Below the pieces are notes generated by a model. It made no database searches. It was given only the letters and a program-made list of their open reading frames with translations, and was not told where the DNA came from. Positions 50,482 through 58,009 of a stretch of DNA of 64,000 nucleotides are shown in pieces (position 1 is the first letter of the stretch; each line of letters opens with the position of its first letter). The position numbers and the translations under genes are program-made. This stretch comes from Paenibacillus flagellatus (lineage in GTDB: Bacteria > Bacillota > Bacilli > Paenibacillales > NBRC-103111), in contig NZ_QJVJ01000011.1 of the NCBI RefSeq assembly GCF_003217775.1, forward strand, positions 62,001 to 126,000, read 5' to 3'.

Positions 50482-50760
50482 TCAGGAGGTTCGCTTCAGC
50501 ACGATTTCCTCCGCTTCGCAGTCGATGGTCAGGCTGCGGCCTTCCAAATACCAGACGTCCTGCTGTTCCATAAAAAACGAGATGCCGCCCGCCGTAGCGG
50601 CAATGGCCGGATCGCGGGGAACGTCCCGCGTAATGCCGAACGCGAACGCGTCCTCCCCGCCCCCCGCGTAGCGGACGAAAATGCGCAGCCGATCCCCTTC
50701 GCGTATGCCCCACTCCCGGGTAAAGCAGTCGACGGCCGCCTGCGTCACGTTGATGTTCAT
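50482..50760 (-). CDS. HesB/YadR/YfhF family (IscA-like fold) protein without CxC
   Basis: 92 residues of the HesB-like beta fold (AAVDCFTREWGIREGDRLRIFVRYAG, FGITRDVP). True A-type Fe-S carriers have a Cys plus a C-terminal CxC; here only scattered Cys13 and Cys82 remain, so Fe-S transfer is unlikely. GGAGG precedes ATG at 50760. It lies 25 bases upstream of the MFS gene on the same strand. Confidence 0.82.
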   Translation of the reverse strand: MNINVTQAAVDCFTREWGIREGDRLRIFVRYAGGGEDAFAFGITRDVPRDPAIAATAGGISFFMEQQDVWYLEGRSLTIDCEAEEIVLKRTS

Positions 50761-51001
50761 TCGAATCGCCTCCAAGTATGCATAGTCGTCTTCACAGGCT
50801 CCCCCCGAAACGCTTCCTCCTATTCGGCGGACGATCGCTTGCATGCATTTACAAACTTTTTAAATGATTATGTATATTTAGTATTATGCGCACTCCGCTC
50901 GTTTTTGTCAATGAAAACCAGCGATTCGGGCCGAAACGATATACGTACCGTATCACAAAAAATTTAAATGTTAGATTACTTGACATAAACATTGCGTTGT
51001 T
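50761..51001. other. AT-rich intergenic region without a gene
   Basis: Between the divergent HesB-like and GNAT genes. It is markedly more AT-rich than its surroundings (for example 50955-50990). It holds the promoters of both genes but no coding frame with a ribosome binding site. Confidence 0.4.
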
Positions 51002-51027
51002 GTTTCCAATCGTGCTATAAAGGGAAA
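51002..51027 (+). promoter_or_regulatory. GNAT gene promoter: extended -10 and sigma-B-like elements
   Basis: TG-C-TATAAA (51013-51021) is an extended sigma-A -10. Overlapping it, GTTTCC (51002-51007), 14 bases, GGGAAA (51022-51027) fits the sigma-B pattern GTTTWW-N12-14-GGGWAW except for the last two -35 bases. Confidence 0.4.
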
Positions 51028-51059
51028 TATCGGAAATTTGCGGGGAGGTTTCGAAACGT

Positions 51060-51563
51060 ATGGTCGTCCAAATCGAACAGCTGACATCGGTAGACGGCCG
51101 AATGGCCGAGCTTGCGGAGCTTCTGATCCGGGTCGTGGAGGACGGGGCGTCGATCGGGTTTTTGCCGCCCTTGGATCGTCATGAGGCGGAGCGGTTTTGG
51201 GGCGGCGTAATCCGGCCGGACGCCCTGCTGTGGGTCGCGGTGGCCGACGGCCGGATCGTCGGCAGCGTGCAGCTGCACCTGTGCACGAAGCCGAACGGCC
51301 TTCATCGGGCGGAAATCGCCAAGCTGATGACGCACCCCGTCTATCGGCGCAACGGAATCGGCCGCGCGCTCATGAGGGCGGCCGAAGAGCGGGCGAAGCT
51401 CGAAGGCCGGACGCTTCTCGTCCTCGATACGAGGGAGGGCGATCCGTCGAACTTGCTGTACGCTTCGCTCGGCTTCGTCCGAGCCGGGCGCATTCCCGGC
51501 TTCGCGAAATCCGCCACCGGGGAGTTCGACGCCACCGTCTTGTACTACAAAGCTATCGAGTGA
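51060..51563 (+). CDS. GNAT family N-acetyltransferase
   Basis: 167-residue acetyl-CoA-dependent transferase. The acetyl-CoA motif A is HPVYRRNGIGRALMRAAEE, followed by YASLGFVRAGRIPGFA. It resembles the group acetylating small amines or antibiotics, but the substrate cannot be told. GGGGAGG precedes ATG at 51060. A single gene, convergent with the rhamnose operon. Confidence 0.9.
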   Translation: MVVQIEQLTSVDGRMAELAELLIRVVEDGASIGFLPPLDRHEAERFWGGVIRPDALLWVAVADGRIVGSVQLHLCTKPNGLHRAEIAKLMTHPVYRRNGIGRALMRAAEERAKLEGRTLLVLDTREGDPSNLLYASLGFVRAGRIPGFAKSATGEFDATVLYYKAIE

Positions 51564-51606
51564 ACGGGTCTAAGGCGGCGACGGGTTACCCCGATCGTCG
51601 GGAAAC

Positions 51607-51648
51607 GCAAAGCCGGCAAACGCTTCGCGGAAGCGCCGCCGGCTTTGC
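51607..51648. terminator. bidirectional terminator between GNAT and rhamnose operon
   Basis: Perfect 11-base outer stem (51607-51617 with 51638-51648) and an inner CGCTTCGCGGAAGCG hairpin; 4 bases past the regulator stop on the minus strand. Confidence 0.8.
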
Positions 51649-51652
51649 CGTC

Positions 51653-52414
51653 TTATACGGCCGTAACGGTCAGACCCCGTTCCTCGAGTCTCCGGATCGT
51701 CTCGCCGTCGAGCTGGCGATCCGTCACGATCGCCCCCGCCTCGTCCAAGCTAGCGACGTGCGCGAACGACTGGACGCCGAACTTGCTCGAATCGGCCAGC
51801 AGGTAGACGCGGTCCGCGATGCCGATCATCTTCTGCTTCACGCGGCCCTGCAGCTCGTTGGACTCGCTGATGCCGCGCTCCAAATGGACGCCCTTGCACG
51901 ACAAAAAAGCCTTGTCGACGTGATAAGCGTCGAGCGACCGCTCGGCGAGCGGCCCGACGTACGATAGCGAGCGGGCGGCGAGAATGCCGCCGGTCGAGAT
52001 GACCTCGATCTTCTCCTTGCCCGCCAGCTCCGTCGCCACCTTGATCGAATTGGTCAGCACCGTCAGCGGGATGTCCGGCAATATCGCGGCCATGTACCAG
52101 GCGGTCGAGCTCGCGTCGAGCACGATCCGGTCGCGCGGCTCGATGCGCCGGACCGCCTCCTCGGCGATCCGCTTCTTCTCCTCCGCCCGCGTCACTTCCC
52201 GCTCGAAGTACGGCGTCTCCGACGGCTGCCCGTCCTTGACGCTGACCGCCCCGCCGTGGGAACGCCGGAGCCTTCCGGCCGATTCGAGCCGGTCGAGGTC
52301 GCGGCGGATCGTCTCCTCCGTCACCCCGCACAGCTCGCTCAGCTCGGACACCCGGATGCTGCCCCGCTCGTTGACCAGCTGCACGATTTTTTCGTATCGT
52401 TCCGCGACCAGCAT
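51653..52414 (-). CDS. DeoR family regulator of rhamnose catabolism
   Basis: 253 residues: N-terminal DeoR helix-turn-helix (RISVSELSELCGVTEETIRRDLDRL-like segment) and a C-terminal DeoRC sensor domain (VLTNSIKVATEL, LADSSKFGV). It is the last gene of the rhamnose operon, 24 bases past rhaB, like B. subtilis YulB. The likely effector is a phosphorylated rhamnose intermediate, and its operators are probably the AAACA repeats upstream of the first gene. ATG at 52414 follows GGGGAGAGGG. Confidence 0.88.
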   Translation of the reverse strand: MLVAERYEKIVQLVNERGSIRVSELSELCGVTEETIRRDLDRLESAGRLRRSHGGAVSVKDGQPSETPYFEREVTRAEEKKRIAEEAVRRIEPRDRIVLDASSTAWYMAAILPDIPLTVLTNSIKVATELAGKEKIEVISTGGILAARSLSYVGPLAERSLDAYHVDKAFLSCKGVHLERGISESNELQGRVKQKMIGIADRVYLLADSSKFGVQSFAHVASLDEAGAIVTDRQLDGETIRRLEERGLTVTAV

Positions 52415-52438
52415 GCGTTCCCTCTCCCCTTCGATTGT

Positions 52439-53911
52439 CTAGGCAAGCCCCGTCACGCGGCGAAACGTTCCGTACGCGTCCTCCCAAGCTTCGCGGTCTT
52501 CCGGCTCGTAGACCGCAGACGGGAACGACTCGCGGATGACCGCCCGCGCCTCCCATACGTCGGCCAGCTCGCCGCGGGCGATCCACTGCACGGCCATGTT
52601 GCCGATCGCGCTGCCTTCCGCCGGCCCCGCCCATACCGGCTTGCCGATCGCGTTCGCCGACCAGCGGCACAGCAGCTCGTTTCGGATGCCGCCGCCAGTC
52701 ATGTGGAGGCCGTCGAACGTCTTGCCCGATACTTGCTCGGTCAATTCCAGCACATAGCGGTATTTTAACGCCAAACTTTCCAAAATACAACGGACGAGCC
52801 CGCCCGGACCCTCCGGCGGCCGCTGGCCGGTTTCCCGGCAGTAGCCGCGGATTCGCTCGGCCATGTCGCCCGGCTGCAAAAACCGGGCGTCGTCGGGATC
52901 GATCCACGCGCCGAACGCCGGCGCCCGCTCGGCCAGCGCGACGAGCTCCGGGTACGTGTAGTTCGCCCCTTCGCGCTCCCACTGCCGCTTCGTCTCCTGC
53001 AAAATCCAGAGGCCCATAATGTTTTTGAGCAATCGATACGTGCCGAACGCGCCGCCTTCGTTCGTGAAGTTGAGCGCGAGCGCGCGCTCGTCCAGCACCG
53101 GCCGCTCCGTCTCCGTCCCCATCAGCGACCATGTGCCGCAAATCAAATAAGCGAACGACCGGCTCGCCGCCGGGACGGCGACGACGGCGGAGCCGGTGTC
53201 GTGCTCGGCGGCGGCGACGACGGGAATCGCTCCCACGCCGAGCTCCGCGGCTACCGATGCGCGCAGACGGCCCGCGTCCGCTCCCGGCTGCAGCACCGGA
53301 CCGAACCAGGAAGGGTCGGCGCCGACCCCCGCGAGCAGCTCCTCATCCCAGCCGCCGCGAAGCGGATTGTACAGCTGCGTCGTCGTCGCGTTCGTAAACT
53401 CGTTATGCATGTCGCCCGTCAAGAAATAGCGGAGCAGGTCCGGGATCATCAGAAACCGGCTCGCCTCCCGGAGCAGCGGGGAACGGTCCCGCTTCATCGC
53501 CGCCAGCTGATAAATCGTGTTAAAGGGGAGAAACTGGATGCCGGTGCGCGAGAAAATCGTCTCCCGCGCCATCCCTTCCTCGAACAGCTTCTCCATGACG
53601 CCGTCCGTATGCCGGTCGCGGTAATGGTACGGGTTGCCGAGCAGCTCGCCGTTTCGGCCGACGAGGCCGAAGTCGACCGCCCACGAATCGATCGCGACGC
53701 TGTCCGGCGTCCTGCCGGCATGCTTCGCCTTGAGCAGCCCCTGCTTGATCTCGTGGTACAGCCGCAGCACGTCCCAGTGAAGCCGGGCGCCGACCTCGAC
53801 GGGGTCGTTCGGAAACCGGTGCAGCTCCTCGAGCTCGATCGTCCGGCCGACCAGGCGGCCGGCGATCGCGCGGCCGCCGCTCGCGCCCAAGTCGTAAGCG
53901 AGTACCGTCAC
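52439..53911 (-). CDS. rhaB: rhamnulokinase
   Basis: FGGY-family sugar kinase, 490 residues, phosphorylating L-rhamnulose. N-terminal phosphate motif LAYDLGASGGRAIAGRL, WAVDFG catalytic Asp, AAAEHDTGSAVVAVP, and the adenine-binding MTGGGIRNELLC are present. The start is GTG at 53911, which overlaps the isomerase stop by four bases (GTGA), so translation is coupled. Its length matches RhaB. Confidence 0.93.
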   Translation of the reverse strand: MTVLAYDLGASGGRAIAGRLVGRTIELEELHRFPNDPVEVGARLHWDVLRLYHEIKQGLLKAKHAGRTPDSVAIDSWAVDFGLVGRNGELLGNPYHYRDRHTDGVMEKLFEEGMARETIFSRTGIQFLPFNTIYQLAAMKRDRSPLLREASRFLMIPDLLRYFLTGDMHNEFTNATTTQLYNPLRGGWDEELLAGVGADPSWFGPVLQPGADAGRLRASVAAELGVGAIPVVAAAEHDTGSAVVAVPAASRSFAYLICGTWSLMGTETERPVLDERALALNFTNEGGAFGTYRLLKNIMGLWILQETKRQWEREGANYTYPELVALAERAPAFGAWIDPDDARFLQPGDMAERIRGYCRETGQRPPEGPGGLVRCILESLALKYRYVLELTEQVSGKTFDGLHMTGGGIRNELLCRWSANAIGKPVWAGPAEGSAIGNMAVQWIARGELADVWEARAVIRESFPSAVYEPEDREAWEDAYGTFRRVTGLA

Positions 53912-55128
53912 CAGCTCGCACCGCCCTTGCCGCGGGCGAGAATGCCGCTGCCGTAGCCGCTTTCGAGATACGCCCGCATCGGATCGAGCGGGAGGCCTTG
54001 CTCCTCGCGGACGGCGTGCAGCAGCGGCGTCACGTCGAACTCGAACGCCCGGCGCACCGCATCCTCGGCCCCGAGCACGTCGCCGCGCAGCTGCGCCCGC
54101 TCCACCTCGGCGTGGTCGACCAGCAGCGCCTTGGCGTACTGCGTCTGGACGTTCAGCACCGAACGGATCATCGCCGGTATTTTCGCCTCGATGTTGTGCG
54201 ACTGGTCGATCATGTACGCGATGTTGTCGACCGTGGAGCGGATGCCGGGATCGGGATCGATCGACGCGTTCACGATTTGATAAAAGATCAGGAACAGCTC
54301 GTACGGGTTCGACGAGCCGACGATCAAGTCGTCGTCCGCGTACTTGCGGCTGTTGAAATGGAAGCCGCCGAGCCGCTTCTCGTCGATCAGGTACGCGACG
54401 ATATGCTCGATGTTCGCGCCCTGGAGATGATGGCCCGTATCGACGAGCACTTCCGCCTGCGGCCCGAGCTTGAGCGCGAAATTGTACGCCATTCCCCAAT
54501 CGGCGATGTCGGTATGGTAAAACGCCGGCTCGAAGCATTTGTACTCGATCAGCATCCGCATGTCCGGCGTCATCGCCTTGTACATCCCGGCGAGCGCCTC
54601 GAGCATCCACGCCTTCCGCTTGCGTATGTCGCCCTGTCCGGGATAGTTCGTCCCGTCGGCGAACCAAAGGCTCAAGTCGCGCGAGCCCGTCTCCTTGGCG
54701 ATGTCGACGCATTCGAGCAGATGGTCCGCCGCCCTGCGCCGGATCGCCGGATCGGCGTTCGTGACGCTGCCCAGCATATACTCGTCGTCCTGGAACAAGT
54801 TCGGATTGACCGCGCCGACGGACAGCCCGAGGCTTTCCGCGTGGCGGCGCAGCTTCCCGTAATCGTCGACTTTGTCCCACGGAATGTGGATGGCGACCGA
54901 CGGACATAGCCCGGTCAGCCGGTGAACCTGCGCCGCGTCCTCGAACTTCTCGAACGGATCGCGCGGCACGCCCTCCTTGCGGAACACCTTGAACCTCGTT
55001 CCCGAATCGCCGTAGCCCCAGGACGGCGTCTCGATCTTGAGCGCCTTCAGCTTCGCCTTCACCTGATCCAGGTCGATTCCTCTCGCCTTTTGCTGCTCTT
55101 CGAACAACGCGTATGCGCGGTCGGACAC
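53908..55128 (-). CDS. rhaI: L-rhamnose isomerase, RhaI type
   Basis: 406 residues; interconverts L-rhamnose and L-rhamnulose. It is of the RhaI type (as in Rhizobium and Pseudomonas), recognised by PSWGYGDSGTRFKVF, IHIPWDKVDDY, WFADGTNYPGQGD and DTGHHLQGANIEHIVA, and not of the RhaA type of E. coli or B. subtilis. Metal ligands (Glu, Asp, His) lie in MLIEYKCFEP, VDTGHH and GGFHFNSRKY. The start is GTG 55128, 8 bases after AAAGGG; the longer open frame overlaps the ASRT gene. Confidence 0.9.
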   Translation of the reverse strand: MSDRAYALFEEQQKARGIDLDQVKAKLKALKIETPSWGYGDSGTRFKVFRKEGVPRDPFEKFEDAAQVHRLTGLCPSVAIHIPWDKVDDYGKLRRHAESLGLSVGAVNPNLFQDDEYMLGSVTNADPAIRRRAADHLLECVDIAKETGSRDLSLWFADGTNYPGQGDIRKRKAWMLEALAGMYKAMTPDMRMLIEYKCFEPAFYHTDIADWGMAYNFALKLGPQAEVLVDTGHHLQGANIEHIVAYLIDEKRLGGFHFNSRKYADDDLIVGSSNPYELFLIFYQIVNASIDPDPGIRSTVDNIAYMIDQSHNIEAKIPAMIRSVLNVQTQYAKALLVDHAEVERAQLRGDVLGAEDAVRRAFEFDVTPLLHAVREEQGLPLDPMRAYLESGYGSGILARGKGGASW

Positions 55129-55190
55129 GTTCAACACCCTTTCGGTATGGAGGATGATTCTTGCTATCGGACAAATTCGGCTTTGCGCCC

Positions 55191-55568
55191 TTATCCGCCC
55201 TTCACCGGATACGCCATCGTGGACATGAGCGCATTCTCGGCCTGCGTCGCGTCGAGCCGGCTGTACTGCACGATGACGGGCACGTCGCTTTCGATCTCGA
55301 TGGCGTACGGCACGCCCGCCGTGATCGTCTCGCCGTCCTTGACCAGCGAGCTCGTGCGGATATGCTTCGTTCGACGTCCGGGCACGATGACGCCAATAGA
55401 CTCCAACGGCTCCCGGTCCTCGAAATAAATCGTAAAAACCAGCTGCGCGTCCTCGAAGCCCGTGTTCAGCACGCAGACCGATTCGTGGCTCGTCAGCTCC
55501 CCCGCGCTTTTCTCCGGAATGTACCCGTCCGGTATGACCCAATGCGTCGAGCCCGCTCCTGCCGCCAT
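55191..55568 (-). CDS. ASRT-domain protein (sensory rhodopsin transducer family)
   Basis: 125 residues, similar over its length to the Anabaena sensory rhodopsin transducer as I recall it: HWVIPDGYIP, SHESVCVLNTG, VPGRRTKHIR, QYSRLDATQAENALMSTMAYP. No rhodopsin gene is present. The domain has been proposed to bind small molecules such as sugars. It sits between the bifunctional aldolase-dehydrogenase and the isomerase, where a mutarotase would be expected, so a role in rhamnose sensing or handling is inferred. GGAGGG precedes ATG 55568. Confidence 0.88.
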   Translation of the reverse strand: MAAGAGSTHWVIPDGYIPEKSAGELTSHESVCVLNTGFEDAQLVFTIYFEDREPLESIGVIVPGRRTKHIRTSSLVKDGETITAGVPYAIEIESDVPVIVQYSRLDATQAENALMSTMAYPVKGG

Positions 55569-55584
55569 TCGATTCCCTCCGTTC

Positions 55585-57654
55585 TTATCGGGTGAACGCC
55601 GCCGGCACGCCGCCGTCGATCGTCAGCATGCAGCCGGTCGTTTTCGAAGCTTTCGAGGAAGCGAAGAAGGCGATGCCCTCGGCGATATCTTTCGGGAAAA
55701 TGTTGACGAGCAGCGTCGTCCGCTTCCGGTAATACTCTTCCAGCTGGTCCGGCTCGATGCCGTAGGCGGCGGCCCGCTCGTTGCGCCAGCCCGAGTTCCA
55801 GATCGCCGACCCTTGCAGGATGGCGTCCGGCAGCACCGTGTTGACGCGGATGCCGTATTCGCCGCCCTCGGCCGCGATGCAGCGGGCCAGGTGCGCCTCC
55901 ATCGCTTTCGCCGCACTGTAGGCGGATGCGTTTTTGCCGGCGTAAATCGAATTTTTCGAGCCGACGAACACCATGCTGCCGCCGGTGCCCTGCGCCTTCA
56001 TCAGCTTGAACGCCTCGCGCGCGACGAGGAAGTAGCCGGTGCCGAGGACGCCGACGTTCAAGTTCCATTCCGCGAGCGACGTTTCGTCGAACGGGCTCGA
56101 CGTGGCCAGCCCCGCGTTGTTGACGACGATGTCGACGCCGCCGTAGGCGACGATCGTTTCCGCATACGCCGAAGCGATCTCGTCTTCCTTCGTTACGTCC
56201 ATTTTAACCGCAATCGCCCGATTGTCGCCGTATCGGCCGTTAATTTCCTCCGCGACCTTCCGCGCGCCTTCCAAGTTCAGATCGGCCAACGCCACGTGAG
56301 CCCCCTCCGAGGCGAGCCGCCGCGCCGTCTCGCTGCCGATCCCGCCCGCGCCTCCCGTAATGAAGGCGACTTGCCGGGAAAATTCCGCCTCCGGCGGCGC
56401 CAGCGTCAGCTTATACAGCTCGAGCGGCCAATATTCCACGTTGTACGACTCGTTCTCGTCGAGCGACACGAACCGGCCGAGCGACGTCGCCCCCCGCATG
56501 ACCGCGATCGCGCGGCGGTACAGCGCCCCGCTGACGCGCGACATCGCCGCGCTCTTGCCCGTGTTGATCATGCCGACGCCGGGGATGAGGATGACGCGCG
56601 GCGCCGCCTCGAACATGACGTCTCCGTCGTTGCGGTTCCGCTCGAAATACGCCCGGTACCGCTCCTTATAGGCGGCGATGCCGTCCTTCAGCTTGGCGGC
56701 GAGCCCGGCCGCGTCGTCCGCGTCCGGCGTCCAGTCGACGAACAGCGGCACGACCTTCGTATGGACGAGATGGTCCGGGCATGCCGCGCCGATTTGCGAC
56801 AGCTCGGCGGAATCGCGTCCGCCGACGAATTGCAGCACGTCCTCCCCGTCGTCGAACGACAGCATCATCCGCTTGTCGTCGCTTACCGCTCCGCGCACGG
56901 CCGGCATGACCGCTGCCGCCAGGGCGCGGCGCGCTTCCGGCGGCAGCGCTCCGTGCTTGACGCCGCCGAACAGCTTCGCCTCGTCGACGCGCGCCTCGAT
57001 GAACCGCTCCGCCTCGGTGATGATCGCGATCGTCTTCTCGTAGCACGCCTCGGACGTATCGCCCCACGTGACGAGTCCGTGCTTCTCCATCAGGACGAGT
57101 TCGGCCTGCGGGTTCGCGAGGACCCCTTCGGCGATCATCTTGGACAGCGTGAAGCCCGGACGGACGTAAGGCACCCAGACGAACCGGTCGCCGAACAGCT
57201 CGCGGGCGAGCTCCCGGCCGTTATGCGCGCAGCACAGGCTGATGATCGCGTCGGGATGCGTATGGTCGACGTGCTTGAACGGCAAAAACGCGTGAAGCAG
57301 CGTCTCGATCGACGCGCGCGGATGCTTGGCATCGATCATGCAATGCGCCAGGTAGGCGACCATCTCTTCGTCGGTCATCGCGGACCGCTCGAACAGCGGA
57401 CGGATGTCGTCCAGCCGCAGCCCGGTGAAGTGGCCGGCTTTCATCGTCGCGAGATCCGAGCCGCTCCCTTTGACGTACATCACTTCGATCTCGCGGCCGC
57501 GAAAGTCCGTCACCGTCGTCTTGGCCGACGTATTGCCCCCTCCCCAGTTGCAGACGCTCCGGTCCGTTCCGAGCAAGTTCGACCGGTAGACGAGCTGGTC
57601 GAGCGTTCCTTCCCGTTTTGAAGCCTCGGCGTTGTCCCACAATCGTTGTACCAT
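55585..57654 (-). CDS. bifunctional rhamnulose-1-phosphate aldolase/lactaldehyde dehydrogenase (RhaEW, YuxG)
   Basis: 689 residues, to my recollection the same length as B. subtilis YuxG. The N-terminal class II aldolase domain (NWGGGNTSAKTT, VDHTHPDAI, EKHGLVTWGD) splits rhamnulose-1-phosphate to DHAP and lactaldehyde. The C-terminal short-chain dehydrogenase (TGGAGGIGSETARRL, NNAGLATSSPF, YSAAKAMEAH) oxidises lactaldehyde. It is the first gene of the operon, with GGGAGG before ATG 57654. All downstream steps are encoded except a transporter and a mutarotase. Confidence 0.94.
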   Translation of the reverse strand: MVQRLWDNAEASKREGTLDQLVYRSNLLGTDRSVCNWGGGNTSAKTTVTDFRGREIEVMYVKGSGSDLATMKAGHFTGLRLDDIRPLFERSAMTDEEMVAYLAHCMIDAKHPRASIETLLHAFLPFKHVDHTHPDAIISLCCAHNGRELARELFGDRFVWVPYVRPGFTLSKMIAEGVLANPQAELVLMEKHGLVTWGDTSEACYEKTIAIITEAERFIEARVDEAKLFGGVKHGALPPEARRALAAAVMPAVRGAVSDDKRMMLSFDDGEDVLQFVGGRDSAELSQIGAACPDHLVHTKVVPLFVDWTPDADDAAGLAAKLKDGIAAYKERYRAYFERNRNDGDVMFEAAPRVILIPGVGMINTGKSAAMSRVSGALYRRAIAVMRGATSLGRFVSLDENESYNVEYWPLELYKLTLAPPEAEFSRQVAFITGGAGGIGSETARRLASEGAHVALADLNLEGARKVAEEINGRYGDNRAIAVKMDVTKEDEIASAYAETIVAYGGVDIVVNNAGLATSSPFDETSLAEWNLNVGVLGTGYFLVAREAFKLMKAQGTGGSMVFVGSKNSIYAGKNASAYSAAKAMEAHLARCIAAEGGEYGIRVNTVLPDAILQGSAIWNSGWRNERAAAYGIEPDQLEEYYRKRTTLLVNIFPKDIAEGIAFFASSKASKTTGCMLTIDGGVPAAFTR

Positions 57655-57697
57655 CGTCGTTTTTCCTCCCGGTGTGCGATTCGAGTTATTCGATTTT

Positions 57698-57779
57698 TGT
57701 TTATGTCTGTTTTCACTATATCACGCCCGTTTATTTTTGAATATATGTTTTTTTGATAAACAACAAACAAAATCAAACA
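57698..57779 (-). promoter_or_regulatory. rhamnose operon promoter and paired direct-repeat operators
   Basis: AAACA-N5-AAACA occurs on the plus strand at 57765-57779, and its inverse TGTTT-N5-TGTTT at 57698-57712. Between them lies an extended -10 on the minus strand, TG-A-TATAGT (-10 at 57715-57720). The 10-base spacing puts both halves of each repeat on one face of the helix. This layout suits a DeoR-family tetramer looping the promoter. Confidence 0.6.
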
Positions 57780-57789
57780 AACATAATAA

Positions 57790-57946
57790 GGATCTCGCTC
57801 CTCGCCCCGTTCCGCATTTCCCGGGCAACCGCACGTTTCCGCCGCTTTCGACATCGCCACACCGTTCCGTGAGCCACCTCCACTCGTTCGCTCCCTCGTC
57901 CCCTTTCGTCCATGGAACTTTTGGCCGCGGGCCCGGCAAAACGCCA
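57790..57946. other. intergenic remainder upstream of the rhamnose promoter
   Basis: Between the operator repeats and the M3 peptidase terminator. I see no coding frame with a ribosome binding site and no recognisable RNA element here. Confidence 0.4.
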
Positions 57947-57985
57947 AAACGGGCCGACATGCGGCATTCCGCATTCGGCCCGTTT
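57947..57985 (-). terminator. terminator of the M3 peptidase
   Basis: Outer 11-base stem (57947-57957 with 57975-57985) and an inner ATGCGG/CCGCAT stem; on the minus strand followed by TGGCGTTTTG. Confidence 0.75.
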
Positions 57986-58009
57986 CGTATCGGTTTCGGT
58001 ATCGGTATA

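Noticed and set aside
57764-57784. CAAACAAA tandem repeats considered as an AT-rich origin or simple repeat
   Set aside because: Only two copies in a 10-base period, matched by an inverse copy across the promoter; an operator explains them better.
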